From Paenibacillus ferrarius (GTDB lineage: Bacteria; Bacillota; Bacilli; Paenibacillales; NBRC-103111): 64,000 nt of DNA. The notes beneath the pieces were generated by a model, which had not been told where the DNA came from, searched no databases, and was given only the letters and a program-made list of their open reading frames with translations. The stretch spans positions 62,001 through 126,000 of the forward strand of contig NZ_MBTG01000010.1 in assembly GCF_002027705.1 (NCBI RefSeq), written 5' to 3'. The position numbers and the translations under genes are program-made. Shown here piece after piece: positions 16,238 through 24,167 of this stretch. Numbering within the stretch: position 1 is the stretch's first letter; the number at the start of each line of letters is the position of its first letter.

Positions 16238-17385
16238 ATATTCAAAATATCATGACAGGCATCATGTCTTCTTTGCTGGCATGCAGCGGCGGGGCCTTAT
16301 TAGTTATCCATGCAGCACAAAGCGCAGGGTTCACTCGGAGTGAAATTGTTACTTGGATGTTTGCTGTTTACTTTATCGGCGGACTTCTGAACCTCGCGAT
16401 GACGCTTAAGTTCAAGATCCCTTTTGGTGGGGCCCATTCCATTACGGCAATCGCCTTCTTGACGTCCACAGTTGTGCAATATTCAATCCATGAATTAGCC
16501 GCTGGGTTTATCTTATCGGGCTTGATCATTGCTTTGCTTGGTTTCACTGGCCTATTCCATAAGGTGCTCAATGCCATTCCAAAGCCGTTCATTGATGCAC
16601 TGCTTGCGGGGCTGATTCTAAATTATGTTGTGAAAATAGTTCCGGCTGTGAAGGATATGCCGATAGTAGGATTACTCGCTATTCTGGGGTTCTTTATTAC
16701 TCGAATCAGTTCCCGAAAAATTCCGCCGTTTATGGGTGTGCTTGTTTTTGGAATTGCGGGCTTGCTTCTCAGTTACCATTTTCCGCAAATGCAGCATACA
16801 GGCATTATCGTACCACTTCCAGTGATGCCTGCGTTTACGATGAAAGCCCTAGTGTCTATTGCTATTCCAATTTCTATATTAATTGTAAGCAATGATATTG
16901 CCGTAGCATTAGCAGCATTGAAAAACAATGGATATCATCCTCCAGTGAATAAGACGCTTATTTTTTCAGGCTTATTTTCATCAGCAGCAGGGCTATTTTC
17001 AGGCCATGCTGCCAATATTGGCGGCATGATGAGTGCGCTTTGCAGTGGGGAGGACGCGGGTCCGCGCGATCAACGAATTTGGGCGGCCATCGTTTCAGGA
17101 ACACTCGTTGCGTTATTTGGATTATTCGCTTGGTTAATCATTGATATCATCGAGCTGCTTCCTTCCTCCTTCGTTGCAATCATTACAGGCTTTTCTCTAG
17201 TCGGGGTACTGATGAATAGCTTGCAATTTGCTTTTTCAGATATAAATTTCAAATTTTCTACGTTGTTTACGTTTATTATTGCGATATCAAACATAACACT
17301 TCTGGGCATTTCGTCTCCTATTTGGGCATTAGCTGTAGGAGTGGCTACTGCGAAGCTTTTTGGAGAGAAGAAATCACCTGCATAG
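16234..17385 (+). CDS. benE: BenE-family transporter
   Basis: 383 residues, almost all hydrophobic, with about eleven or twelve membrane segments and the family pattern SLLACSGGALLVIHAAQSAGF at the N-terminus, IPFGGAHSITAIAFLTS, IPISILIVSNDIAVALAAL and GHAANIGGMMSALCSGEDAGPRDQRIWAAIVSG. BenE proteins are putative benzoate/proton symporters; no aromatic catabolic genes are near, so the substrate is uncertain. It starts with GTG inside the stop of the HemD-like gene (GTGA overlap), implying coupled translation. The next small membrane-anchored gene follows by 24 bases. Confidence 0.88.
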   Translation: MNIQNIMTGIMSSLLACSGGALLVIHAAQSAGFTRSEIVTWMFAVYFIGGLLNLAMTLKFKIPFGGAHSITAIAFLTSTVVQYSIHELAAGFILSGLIIALLGFTGLFHKVLNAIPKPFIDALLAGLILNYVVKIVPAVKDMPIVGLLAILGFFITRISSRKIPPFMGVLVFGIAGLLLSYHFPQMQHTGIIVPLPVMPAFTMKALVSIAIPISILIVSNDIAVALAALKNNGYHPPVNKTLIFSGLFSSAAGLFSGHAANIGGMMSALCSGEDAGPRDQRIWAAIVSGTLVALFGLFAWLIIDIIELLPSSFVAIITGFSLVGVLMNSLQFAFSDINFKFSTLFTFIIAISNITLLGISSPIWALAVGVATAKLFGEKKSPA

Positions 17386-17409
17386 AATTCGATAAGGTTA
17401 GGACATGCG

Positions 17410-17994
17410 ATGAAACAAATAAACATGGGAATTTGGTTCTGGGCGCGGATCTTTCTTCTGATTGCCCTAGTGGTCGCTTTTTTTTCAAGGCATGAAGAAC
17501 CAAAAGCAAAAACGAAGTTTGAACGATTGCAATGGTCGGGAGAAGTCAATTATTGGCTGCCAAAGCAAGAAGATTTAGAAAGCTATGAACAAGTCAAAAG
17601 AGTCATGCCTGAACTCATCATCAATCATCTAAATCCATCGGCTAGACTACAACTGAGCCTGCACTTTAAACCTATTGATGTGAATAGCGAAGAGGTCTAT
17701 CCTGTTGGGAGTGGTGTATTGGTTCATGGGGATCAAAAAATAGCGATATTCGTCAATGCTACTTCAACACTGATGAAGCACACACTTAAGGATGGTAGCG
17801 TGTATATCCATGGCTCCATGCACACAATTCTGACAGCAAAATCGAAACAAACAAACGCTGTTCTAGCCATCGAAGGACTGATGGGAACAGATGAATTTGA
17901 AATCACGTATCCTTACACGGATGAGGCCGGAGCTATTGTTTTTGGCAAAGGCATTCACTCTCATCTGGATGAAATAAATAGCTTGAGGCAATAA
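17410..17994 (+). CDS. Unrecognised single-pass membrane protein
   Basis: 194 residues that I do not recognise. One membrane anchor near the N-terminus (MGIWFWARIFLLIALVVAFF) is followed by a hydrophilic domain, probably extracellular, with alternating beta-type strands (ARLQLSLHFKPIDV, QKIAIFVNATSTLMKHTL, GSVYIHGSMHTILTA) and an acidic C-terminus. It is the third gene of the hemD-like/benE run and ends at a perfect terminator. It has no cysteines for a lipobox. Context suggests membrane association with BenE but gives no function. Confidence 0.75.
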   Translation: MKQINMGIWFWARIFLLIALVVAFFSRHEEPKAKTKFERLQWSGEVNYWLPKQEDLESYEQVKRVMPELIINHLNPSARLQLSLHFKPIDVNSEEVYPVGSGVLVHGDQKIAIFVNATSTLMKHTLKDGSVYIHGSMHTILTAKSKQTNAVLAIEGLMGTDEFEITYPYTDEAGAIVFGKGIHSHLDEINSLRQ

Positions 17995-17995
17995 A

Positions 17996-18027
17996 AAACT
18001 GCCCTTAACAATTGTTAAGGGCAGTTT
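17996..18027. terminator. Bidirectional terminator (perfect 32-bp palindrome)
   Basis: AAACTGCCCTTAACAA pairs with TTGTTAAGGGCAGTTT without a mismatch. It lies between the convergent membrane-protein and cold-shock genes, with A and T runs at the ends. Confidence 0.9.
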
Positions 18028-18035
18028 GATGTTGA

Positions 18036-18236
18036 TTACAGTTTTACAACGTTCTCAGCTTGAGGTCCACGGTTGCCTTGAGTTACATTAAATTCAACGC
18101 GTTGTCCTTCGTCCAGAGATTTAAAGCCGTCTCCTTGAATTGCGGAGAAATGTACGAATACGTCATTTCCGCCTTCCACTTCGATAAAGCCAAAGCCTTT
18201 CTCTGCGTTAAACCATTTTACTGTTCCTGTTTCCAT
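18036..18236 (-). CDS. Cold-shock protein, CspA family
   Basis: 66 residues, the exact family length. RNP1 (KGFGFIEV) and RNP2 (VFVHFSAI) motifs are intact, as is the start [12 protein letters not shown]. It is a small beta-barrel RNA chaperone that binds single-stranded nucleic acid. A GGAGG site precedes the ATG. The upstream region is unusually long and A/T-rich with a large inverted repeat, consistent with the structured 5' leaders of csp mRNAs. Confidence 0.96.
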   Translation of the reverse strand: METGTVKWFNAEKGFGFIEVEGGNDVFVHFSAIQGDGFKSLDEGQRVEFNVTQGNRGPQAENVVKL

Positions 18237-18288
18237 TATTCATTACCTCCAAAATACGTATTAACATGTTTTTTTAATAAAAAAATCA

Positions 18289-18337
18289 CACATTGAAAAA
18301 GTTACCATAACACAAATGATCACTTTTTCAATATGTG
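18289..18337 (-). promoter_or_regulatory. Inverted repeat and likely promoter of the cold-shock gene
   Basis: CACATTGAAAAAGT (18289-18302) is mirrored by ACTTTTTCAATATGTG (18322-18337). On the minus strand TTGAAA, 16 bases and TATGGT can act as a SigA promoter inside this structure, leaving a leader of about 70 bases. Confidence 0.5.
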
Positions 18338-18519
18338 AATTTATGTGGAAAGTTAATTTCCTGTAATCCTAACACACATAAGCGAGATAAGCAAACTTTC
18401 TTTGCTTAACGAAAACGACGGAAGACGATCTTTCTCCACAAAAGCTTCATGAATTGAGTTCTCGTCAACTATCTTTTGAGGGAAATAGGGTATACAATTG
18501 AGCTAACAATGGAAGGACG

Positions 18520-18708
18520 GTGTTCAGCATGGGAGTATTCATTCATGACGAGCCACCTGTACGGTCAATTAAGAAAGCATCTTGGCTGTTATTGATGTGT
18601 TACGTAGCATCTTCATTTTTCCTTACGATATGGGGAGGCTGCCTGCTGCTTGGGGCACTTACTTATGTTATGTTTACGAAGATCAAGTCAGGAACGCCCA
18701 ACAAATAA
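18520..18708 (+). CDS. Small membrane protein, unrecognised
   Basis: About 59-62 residues (GTG at 18520 or ATG at 18529; GGAAGGA lies at about 18510). The N-terminus is hydrophilic with two hydrophobic segments after residue 20 (ASWLLLMCYVASSFFLTIW and GGCLLLGALTYVMF), then a short basic tail. It is a separate unit with its own terminator 18 bases downstream. I do not recognise the family. Confidence 0.6.
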   Translation: MFSMGVFIHDEPPVRSIKKASWLLLMCYVASSFFLTIWGGCLLLGALTYVMFTKIKSGTPNK

Positions 18709-18725
18709 AAGGCATGAAGGAAAGA

Positions 18726-18751
18726 GGAACTGCTGCTGCAGTTCCTTTTTT
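18726..18751 (+). terminator. Rho-independent terminator
   Basis: GGAACTGC-TGCT-GCAGTTCC plus six T. It lies immediately before the group II intron fragment, a typical insertion position for class C-like introns. Confidence 0.85.
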
Positions 18752-18756
18752 GCATG

Positions 18757-19434
18757 GCGCGCCTAGCCAAGCTAGGCACAACTAATTGATGAAAGTTCAA
18801 TTGAGGTAAGAGCCAAGTCGCCTCGTACCTGACAGGCAACTGGTGGAGAGATCCTAAAGTTGAAGCCCTGTGACAAAGTATCCCTTCAAGGGGAGCGAGC
18901 AAAACAGCAGGCCGTAACATGAAGTGAATCCTGCCGCGTCGTCAAAAAGAACCTGAAAAGGACAAGAGAGAGTCGAACCTCGTGTGTATGGGTGAAGACC
19001 ATGGAATGCGTGAAGCCCTTGGAAGTGCAGCGCAGAAGAACTCTCCGGCCTAAGGGGATCGGCATGCTGTGAAAGTTGTGCTTGGAACTAGGGAGACCCT
19101 CCCCCGCACGAGTTTTTTTTCGTAAGGAGCGGACCTATAAACCCGAAAGGTGAAGTGGCGAGCTGCGGGAAGGGAGTCGGAGAGGGTTGTAATACTGATG
19201 AAGTGAGGACAACAAAACCTCATGGAGGGAAGAACCCTTGCTTTGTTCAAGCAAGTAGAGGAGGTACAAGTGAGTGAATGCAGTTAAACCTGCTAACTAC
19301 GCCAAAGTAAAAGCTCAAGAACTTCAAAAAAAGCTATATCTTGCCGCCAAGGAAAATCCTAAACGAAGGTTTCACGCGCTTTACGACAAGATTTATCGGG
19401 AAGATATTCTTTGGGAAGCATGGATACGAGTAGG
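18757..19434 (+). mobile_element. Group II intron, 5' fragment
   Basis: From about 18757 the sequence follows the 5' ribozyme part of bacterial group II introns: a start resembling GTGCGCC (here GCGCGCC), a short hairpin GCCTAGCCAAGCTAGGC, then ACAACTAATTGATGAAAG, TTGAGGTAAGA, AACTGGTGGAGAGATCC and CCCTTCAAGGGG. A reverse transcriptase start follows at 19274. Similarity stops near 19434 and no domain V hairpin is found downstream, so the 3' half is lost. It sits a few bases after a terminator stem. Boundaries are approximate. It cannot splice or move by itself. Confidence 0.75.
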
Positions 19435-19540
19435 CCACAAATCCTCAAATAATGCGCTGGTCGTCACAGTGAATGAAACTTTGCTGCCTGTATTGCCGCC
19501 AGTTTTAGCGCGGGTACGTCATCTGCAAATGGCAGCTTGA
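19274..19540 (+). pseudogene. Truncated intron-encoded reverse transcriptase/maturase
   Basis: The first 53 or so residues match the N-terminus of group II intron proteins (KVKAQELQKKLYLAAKENPK, RFHALYDKIYREDILWEAWIRV). After WIRV the family would read into the RT domain, but here it runs into unrelated sequence (SSNNALVVTVNETLLP) and a stop at 19538. None of the RT motifs (such as YADD) are present. A GTG start with AGAGGAGGT upstream is conserved. It is a remnant. Confidence 0.8.
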
Positions 19541-20130
19541 CAGGGTATGCCGGAGGCATCAATAAAAAAATCAAGTTGCTTGAACACGAAGGTGTAGATA
19601 TGTCCCCGTTATTTGTACCTACCAAGGTTCCAGCAAGGCATTCACTTGATTGCTGTAAATCTTGATAACACATTCGCGCCGGGGCTTATGCAGAAAACAA
19701 AGATGTTTAATGATCGTTACATTGGGTATCGCATCAGTCTAATGCTTATTTTTTTGAGTTTGACGGATCGGATTGTATATCGAAAAACCGCATGGATGCA
19801 ATACATGCGGTCTAATACTTTGTTTTCTCATGACAATCGTATGATAAAAAATGGTTCCTAAAAAGGGAACCGGTCTCGCAACAACTTGATTCAAAAACTT
19901 GCGTTTTTTTGTATTTGTTGTTTTATCCTTAATGTACACGTTAAACTTGTTCGGCAATAACCGGGCATGAAGGGGATATGATCATTTCACGAAGCCAAAA
20001 AGCACATCTTTGTCCATGTTCAACGCATTACTGATTCCGCCGCATCCATGAAACCGCTGAACGCATCTTCCTTGACCTTCTCAAAGCATGACGTGACCAG
20101 AATCCGTTGAACACAATCCGTTAATTTCAC
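19541..20130. other. Region without a gene I can support
   Basis: About 590 bases. Only short broken frames are present, for example one near 19535-19660 (TGYAGGINKKIKLLEHEGVD) that seems to continue the peptide after the intron fragment in another frame, so this is probably decayed coding sequence. Two small hairpins occur (ACCGCATG...CATGCGGT near 19785-19813 and GGTTCC...GGAACC near 19854-19871). Confidence 0.6.
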
Positions 20131-20502
20131 TCATGCTTGATGCTTGGCGACATAATTTCGGTACCAACCCATTTTCTTATCCACCATTGTCCTGTACACG
20201 GTGAGTTGATCGATTTGTGTCTGTATTCTTTCCATTTGCCGATCCAGCATTCGCATACGTTCATCGATCGTTTCATGTCCTTGCAGAACCAATCCTACGA
20301 ACCCTTTGAGTTCCGCGATGGTCATTCCCGTGTTGCGCAGGCAACAGACGAATTCCAGCCACTCGATGTCCTTCTGTTCGTAAATCCGGGTCCCACCTTC
20401 ATTGCGCTTGACGTTCGGAACGATGCCTTCATTCTCATAATATCTCAAAGTGTGCATGGATAATCCCGTCTGTTCCGCTACATCTCCGATCGTAAACCCC
20501 AT
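20131..20502 (-). CDS. MerR-family regulator
   Basis: 123 residues with the complete MerR head (FTIGDVAEQTGLSMHTLRYYENEGIVP, then GGTRIYEQKDIEWLEFVCCLRNTGMTIAELKGFVGL) and a dimerisation coiled coil (MRMLDRQMERIQTQIDQLTVYRTMVDKKMGWY). It resembles AdhR-type regulators of dehydrogenases that respond to aldehydes. It is 41 bases downstream of an SDR gene on the same strand, and a 19-base-spacer promoter of the MerR kind precedes that gene, so it probably controls the pair including itself. Confidence 0.93.
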   Translation of the reverse strand: MGFTIGDVAEQTGLSMHTLRYYENEGIVPNVKRNEGGTRIYEQKDIEWLEFVCCLRNTGMTIAELKGFVGLVLQGHETIDERMRMLDRQMERIQTQIDQLTVYRTMVDKKMGWYRNYVAKHQA

Positions 20503-20543
20503 TTTGACTGCCTCCTTCCACGCAAAAGGATTATGTTATCATC

Positions 20544-21377
20544 TTACTCCGCCACATGTAATGAAAACAAGCTGGCAATTTGTTGCATAGCCGCCAAGTC
20601 TCCCGACTCTTGCTTCAGACGGATGAGCGCCTCGGCATCGGCGCCTGCCGCGTATCGGAGCCGGTTCGACGGGTCCGTCGCCGCTTGGTAGATTGTTTCT
20701 GCCACAGACTCCGGTGAAGATTGTCTTGCAGCATTCTCTCCCATTTGCTTACGAACTGCCCGGTAAGCGTCGGCAAATTCCTTATAGTCGGGCAACGAAT
20801 CGTCGAAAAAGAAGTCCATTGATCGACCTCCGAAATCCGTCCGAACCGATCCCGGCTCGATTAATTTCACCCGGATGTTTTGAGAAGCCAACTCGTAGGA
20901 AAGTGACTCCGTAAACCCCTCCACCGCAAATTTCGTGGCGTGATATAAAGACATCGTAGGCATCGTAACGATTCCGCCAACGGAAGAAACATTAAGGATC
21001 AGACCGTTCCGGTTGCTCCTGAAATGTGGGAGAACGGCACGGGTCATGTTCATTAACCCAAATACGTTAACCTCGAACTGCCGCCGAATTTGCTCGTCAG
21101 ATGCAGCTTCAAAGATTCCTGACGAGCCGTATCCGGCGTTGTTCAACAAAACGTCGATACTGCCAAAGCGGTCGATGCCTTGGTTAACGGCCTCATTTAT
21201 CGTCTCCTTTTGCTCCACGTCGATGCGTGCTACTAAGACCGTCTTCCATTGTGACAATTCCGTTTCGGCCTCCGCCGCTCTCATGGTCGCGATCACATTC
21301 CATCCGTTTTCGGCAAAATGCTTCGCGGTAGCTCTTCCGATTCCCGTCGACGCTCCAGTAATCAATATTGTGCTCAT
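20544..21377 (-). CDS. SDR-family oxidoreductase
   Basis: 277 residues, classical short-chain dehydrogenase: NAD(P) site TGASTGIG, NNAGYG, catalytic Ser in LILNVSSVGG, YxxxK in SLYHATKFAVEG, then IEPGSVRTDFGG. The length and long C-terminal substrate region match the group of retinol-dehydrogenase-like SDRs. It probably reduces or oxidises a carbonyl compound in the cytosol. It is the first gene of a two-gene unit with a MerR regulator and has a MerR-type promoter upstream. Confidence 0.93.
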   Translation of the reverse strand: MSTILITGASTGIGRATAKHFAENGWNVIATMRAAEAETELSQWKTVLVARIDVEQKETINEAVNQGIDRFGSIDVLLNNAGYGSSGIFEAASDEQIRRQFEVNVFGLMNMTRAVLPHFRSNRNGLILNVSSVGGIVTMPTMSLYHATKFAVEGFTESLSYELASQNIRVKLIEPGSVRTDFGGRSMDFFFDDSLPDYKEFADAYRAVRKQMGENAARQSSPESVAETIYQAATDPSNRLRYAAGADAEALIRLKQESGDLAAMQQIASLFSLHVAE

Positions 21378-21423
21378 AGTGTTGTCTCCACCATTCTGTA
21401 TTTATTGGCCTTGCTTGCCTTGT

Positions 21424-21454
21424 ATTGTATCGCTTCGAGCGCACACGAGATCAA
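21424..21454 (-). promoter_or_regulatory. MerR-type promoter (19-base spacer) for the SDR-merR pair
   Basis: On the minus strand TTGATC (21454-21449) and TACAAT (21429-21424) are 19 bases apart, the overlong spacing typical of MerR-activated promoters. The spacer edges show an imperfect inverted repeat (CTTGA...TCGAAG). Confidence 0.6.
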
Positions 21455-21651
21455 GTATAAATTTTATCGTGCAGTGGAAATCGAAGTGCTTTTCGTTTAT
21501 TAGGGATCACGAATGGCAAGCATCGCTTCGAGCGATGACTCCGGAATAGAACATGGCATCCGGTCAATCTGGCTCCGCCAGAAGCCCTTCAGTATTACGA
21601 ACAAACACTCGCATTTTTCTATAGAAGTTGACTGGAAATAAAAAGAATCCC

Positions 21652-21916
21652 AAGAGCGGATATGTCGGGTGCATCATATAAACACCGCATTCTCGCTCCG
21701 GGCCTGGGCGACCCTCGGTCCTGGAAACAAGGAACGAGGAAGTAATTGTCGGGACATATCCGCACCGACTAACCGCATCGCGGCCGGGAGCAAGCTGCTT
21801 AACTCGGTGTGACTTCGTGATGCAAGAACTTTAACGGAAATCAATGCAAAACCAAATTTAAGGGACTCTACGGGTACGATAGCTCAAGAAGCCGCCTCTT
21901 TAACGAGGCGGTTTTC
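21652..21916 (+). ncRNA. Candidate structured RNA ending in a terminator
   Basis: A perfect 11-base stem (21656-21666 with 21753-21763, GCGGATATGTC/GACATATCCGC) closes a region holding three more hairpins: GGTG...CACC, CGCTC...GGGCG (about 21693-21710) and CCTCGGTCCT/AGGAACGAGG (21713-21722 with 21730-21739, one mismatch, 7-base loop). Further weak stems follow, and the unit ends in CCGCCTC-TTTAAC-GAGGCGG plus TTTT (21892-21915). It has no open frame. I could not match it to a known riboswitch. It lies about 95 bases before the leader peptide of an efflux pump, so it may be a separate RNA or an attenuator. No convincing promoter was seen. Confidence 0.5.
21892..21915 (+). terminator. Terminator of the structured RNA
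   Basis: CCGCCTC-TTTAAC-GAGGCGG followed by TTTTCT. Confidence 0.8.
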
Positions 21917-22010
21917 TAACATAGAAATTTATTTAAATAAAACTTTACCTAACACGACTGAACAGATGGCAAGGTATAATACGAGTAATTACTTTCGGAG
22001 GTGTTCGAAC

Positions 22011-22079
22011 ATGTTAAAAATTCTAATCCCAATTACGAATCTCAATTGTCGGCAAGGTGAAAAGAGCGGTAGAACGTAA
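22011..22079 (+). CDS. Leader peptide of the MFS pump (22 residues)
   Basis: A strong GGAGG site (21997-22001) is followed 9 bases later by ATG and a 22-codon frame (MLKILIPITNLN-CRQGEKSGRT). It ends 43 bases before the pump ATG, and a hairpin that covers the pump ribosome site lies between. This is the layout of drug-inducible translational attenuators such as those of cat, erm and mef genes. A TATAAT lies at 21975-21980. There is no experimental support. Confidence 0.6.
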   Translation: MLKILIPITNLNCRQGEKSGRT

Positions 22080-22090
22080 GCCAAACTAAC

Positions 22091-22120
22091 GGATCTGCCG
22101 CATCAAAGAGAGGCGGATCG
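22091..22120 (+). promoter_or_regulatory. Hairpin sequestering the pump ribosome site
   Basis: GATCTGCC (from about 22091) pairs with GGCGGATC (to about 22119) including one G-T pair. The AGGCGG that would serve the ATG at 22123 is in the 3' arm, so the site is hidden unless ribosomes stall on the leader peptide. Confidence 0.55.
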
Positions 22121-22122
22121 GA

Positions 22123-23385
22123 ATGATTAGTAAGTATAATGCGTCAAGGATTTTCACGTTAATGAAATGGATGACATCGCTTGCAAATGCCACGATGTTC
22201 ACCACATATGCGGTTTATCAGGTTATTGCAATGGGCTTGAACCCTCTTCAGCTGCTGCTGGTAGGGATGGTTCTAGAAGTTACTGTGCTTGTTTTTGAGG
22301 GGATTACTGGTGTCATCGCCGATACGTATAGTAGAAGGCTGTCTGTCATTGTTGGTATGTTTGTTCTTGGAAGCGGGTTTGTTTTGGAGGGCAGCGCGAT
22401 GTGGCTGGGATCGGAGGTCTCGCTGCTGTCGGCGTTCATGTGGCTGCTCTTGTCGCAAGTGATTTTCGGGCTGGGGGCGACTTTCGTCAGCGGCGCCGAT
22501 ACGGCTTGGATGGTAGACGAGGTGGGCGAGGAGCATGCGGGGACCATTTTTATGCAAGCTGGACGCATCGGATTATCCGCTACGCTGCTTGGCATTGCGC
22601 TGAGTGTAGGCTTGTCCGCGCTTGCGCCGAATTTGCCCTATGTGATAGGCGGCTTTATCTATCTCTTGCTGGGTGTTATTCTGCTTGTCTATATGAAAGA
22701 GACGAAATTTACTAAACCGCAGCCTTCGGCCGGCGCTTCAAATTGGCAGCGCTTGACGTCGACATGGCTGTCCGGAGCAAAGGTCATACGATCTCAACCC
22801 GTTTTGCTCATGATCGTGATCGTTACGCTGTTCAGCGGTGCTGCCTCCGAGGGTTATGATCGGCTTTGGCAGGCTCATCTCATCACGGATATCGGATTCC
22901 CGGATTCGTTTGCACTCTCGGCAGCGGTTTGGTTCGGTACAATCGCGCTGTTGTCCACTTTGCTCAGCCTAGGCGTCATGGCCTTCGCCGAGAAACGGCT
23001 TAATATGGGCAATAAGCAGGTCGTGCTGCGCGGGATGTTCGTCCTGACCTTGGCGCGAATTGGCGCCATAGTATCAATTGCCCTCGCGCCCAACTTCATC
23101 TGGGCGCTGGTCTCCGTACTGTTCTTCGAAGCCGTACGTACGCTAAGCGGACCGATCTACGATACGTGGCTCAACTTGAACATCGAAAGCCGGTCGCGCG
23201 CGACCGTGCTCTCGATGATGAGCCAGTCGGATGCGCTCGGTCAGACAGCCGGCGGACCTCTGGTCGGCTGGGTCGGGAAGCGCTTCTCGCTGCGCACGTC
23301 GCTGGTTGCGACCGCTGTGCTGCTCGTCCCTATTCTTGCCGTTTACGGACGCACGCTGCGTAATCGGCGCGAAAGAGATTCGTAG
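22123..23385 (+). CDS. MFS efflux transporter, DHA3 (macrolide/tetracycline-type) family
   Basis: 420 residues with twelve predicted membrane segments. Features are TM1 (LANATMFTTYAVYQVIAMGLNPLQLLLVGMVLE), a motif A-like loop (GVIADTYSRRLSVIVG), TM4 with GLGATFVSGADTAWMVDEVG, and the second-half repeat with LSGPIYDTWLN and AVRTLS. The central loop is hydrophilic. This is the DHA3 group that includes Mef-like and Tap-like pumps. The leader peptide and hairpin upstream suggest induction by a ribosome-targeting compound. The second half has a higher GC than its neighbours. Confidence 0.88.
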   Translation: MISKYNASRIFTLMKWMTSLANATMFTTYAVYQVIAMGLNPLQLLLVGMVLEVTVLVFEGITGVIADTYSRRLSVIVGMFVLGSGFVLEGSAMWLGSEVSLLSAFMWLLLSQVIFGLGATFVSGADTAWMVDEVGEEHAGTIFMQAGRIGLSATLLGIALSVGLSALAPNLPYVIGGFIYLLLGVILLVYMKETKFTKPQPSAGASNWQRLTSTWLSGAKVIRSQPVLLMIVIVTLFSGAASEGYDRLWQAHLITDIGFPDSFALSAAVWFGTIALLSTLLSLGVMAFAEKRLNMGNKQVVLRGMFVLTLARIGAIVSIALAPNFIWALVSVLFFEAVRTLSGPIYDTWLNLNIESRSRATVLSMMSQSDALGQTAGGPLVGWVGKRFSLRTSLVATAVLLVPILAVYGRTLRNRRERDS

Positions 23386-23429
23386 CGTGTCGCTGCGAAG
23401 TGGTGGATGTGCTTGGGGGAGCAAGTAGA

Positions 23430-23825
23430 TGGAAACTAGATTAGTGTGAGGTAATAAGATACTTAGAAGGTAACAAGATAAGTCTGAGGTAACAAGATAA
23501 GTAGATGGTAATAAGACAAGTGTGAGGTAACAAGATAAGTAGAAGGTAATAAGACAAGTGTAAGGTAACAAGATAAGTAGATGGTAACTAGATAAGTGTA
23601 AGGTAACAAGATAAGTAGATGGTAATAAGACATGTGTAAGGAAGCAAGATAAGTAGAAGGTAACAAGACAAGTGTGTGGTAGCAAGATAAGTAGAAGGTA
23701 ACAAGATAAGTCTGAGGTAACAAGATAAGTAGATGGTAATAAGACAAGTGTGAGGAAGCAAGATAAGTGTGAGGTAACAAGACAAGCTTGAGGTAACAAA
23801 ACAAGATCAAAGTAACAAAAATGGC
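23430..23825. repeat. 19-bp tandem minisatellite (about 20 copies)
   Basis: Units of exactly 19 bases, consensus AGGTAACAAGATAAGTAGA, run without indels from 23430 to 23809 with a fading copy to about 23825. There are two alternating forms (AGGTAACAAGATAAGTAGA and TGGTAATAAGACAAGTGTG), giving a 38-base higher period. The minus strand is open in all three frames as a result, but no ribosome site exists, so it is not coding. It lies immediately after the MFS pump gene. Confidence 0.95.
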
Positions 23826-23934
23826 ATAATGTGCTGCCCCGTGAGTCATATTAGCATTCAAGTGCCAAGAGTGATGTCATGGGGTTGGCCATTTTGCAGC
23901 CCCCTGACTGTTGATAGCTTTACTTTCCTCAGAG

Positions 23935-24096
23935 CAAGGTGAGGCGAAGCGGGTTGGTTCACGAAGCCTGAAAGCCTGCAAAAGTGCAGGCTTTTTCAAC
24001 AAAATCATCCGAATAGTGGGAAAGCCTGCGATAATGCAGGCTTTTCCAGCTTTTTCATCCAGATATCAGAAATAGCCAACAAAAACCTGCACAATC
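23935..24096. repeat. Tandem 232-bp repeat, copy 1, left part
   Basis: It begins CAAGGTGAGGCGAAGCGGG and contains two CCTGC-type hairpins (AGCCTGC...GCAGGCT). It is cut at CAATC by the IS element; its right part resumes at 25494. Compare copies 2 and 3. Confidence 0.9.
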
Positions 24097-24167
24097 TCCA
24101 AGGCCCCCTAATTAAACTGGAGTCCTCCCCTACAATGATTTAAACTAGGGAAAAGGGGATGATCGGG

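Noticed and set aside
21652..21916. Assignment of the folded region to RNase P, SRP RNA, 6S RNA or a T-box
   Set aside because: None of the conserved cores that I know (for example the T-box GGGTGG) were present, so it is left as an unassigned candidate.
23143..23861. Three overlapping minus-strand ORFs (up to 218 residues, Leu/Ser/Thr-rich) over the 19-bp repeats
   Set aside because: They arise because a 19-base repeat without stops is open in all three frames. There is no ribosome site, and the longest one runs antisense into the MFS gene.
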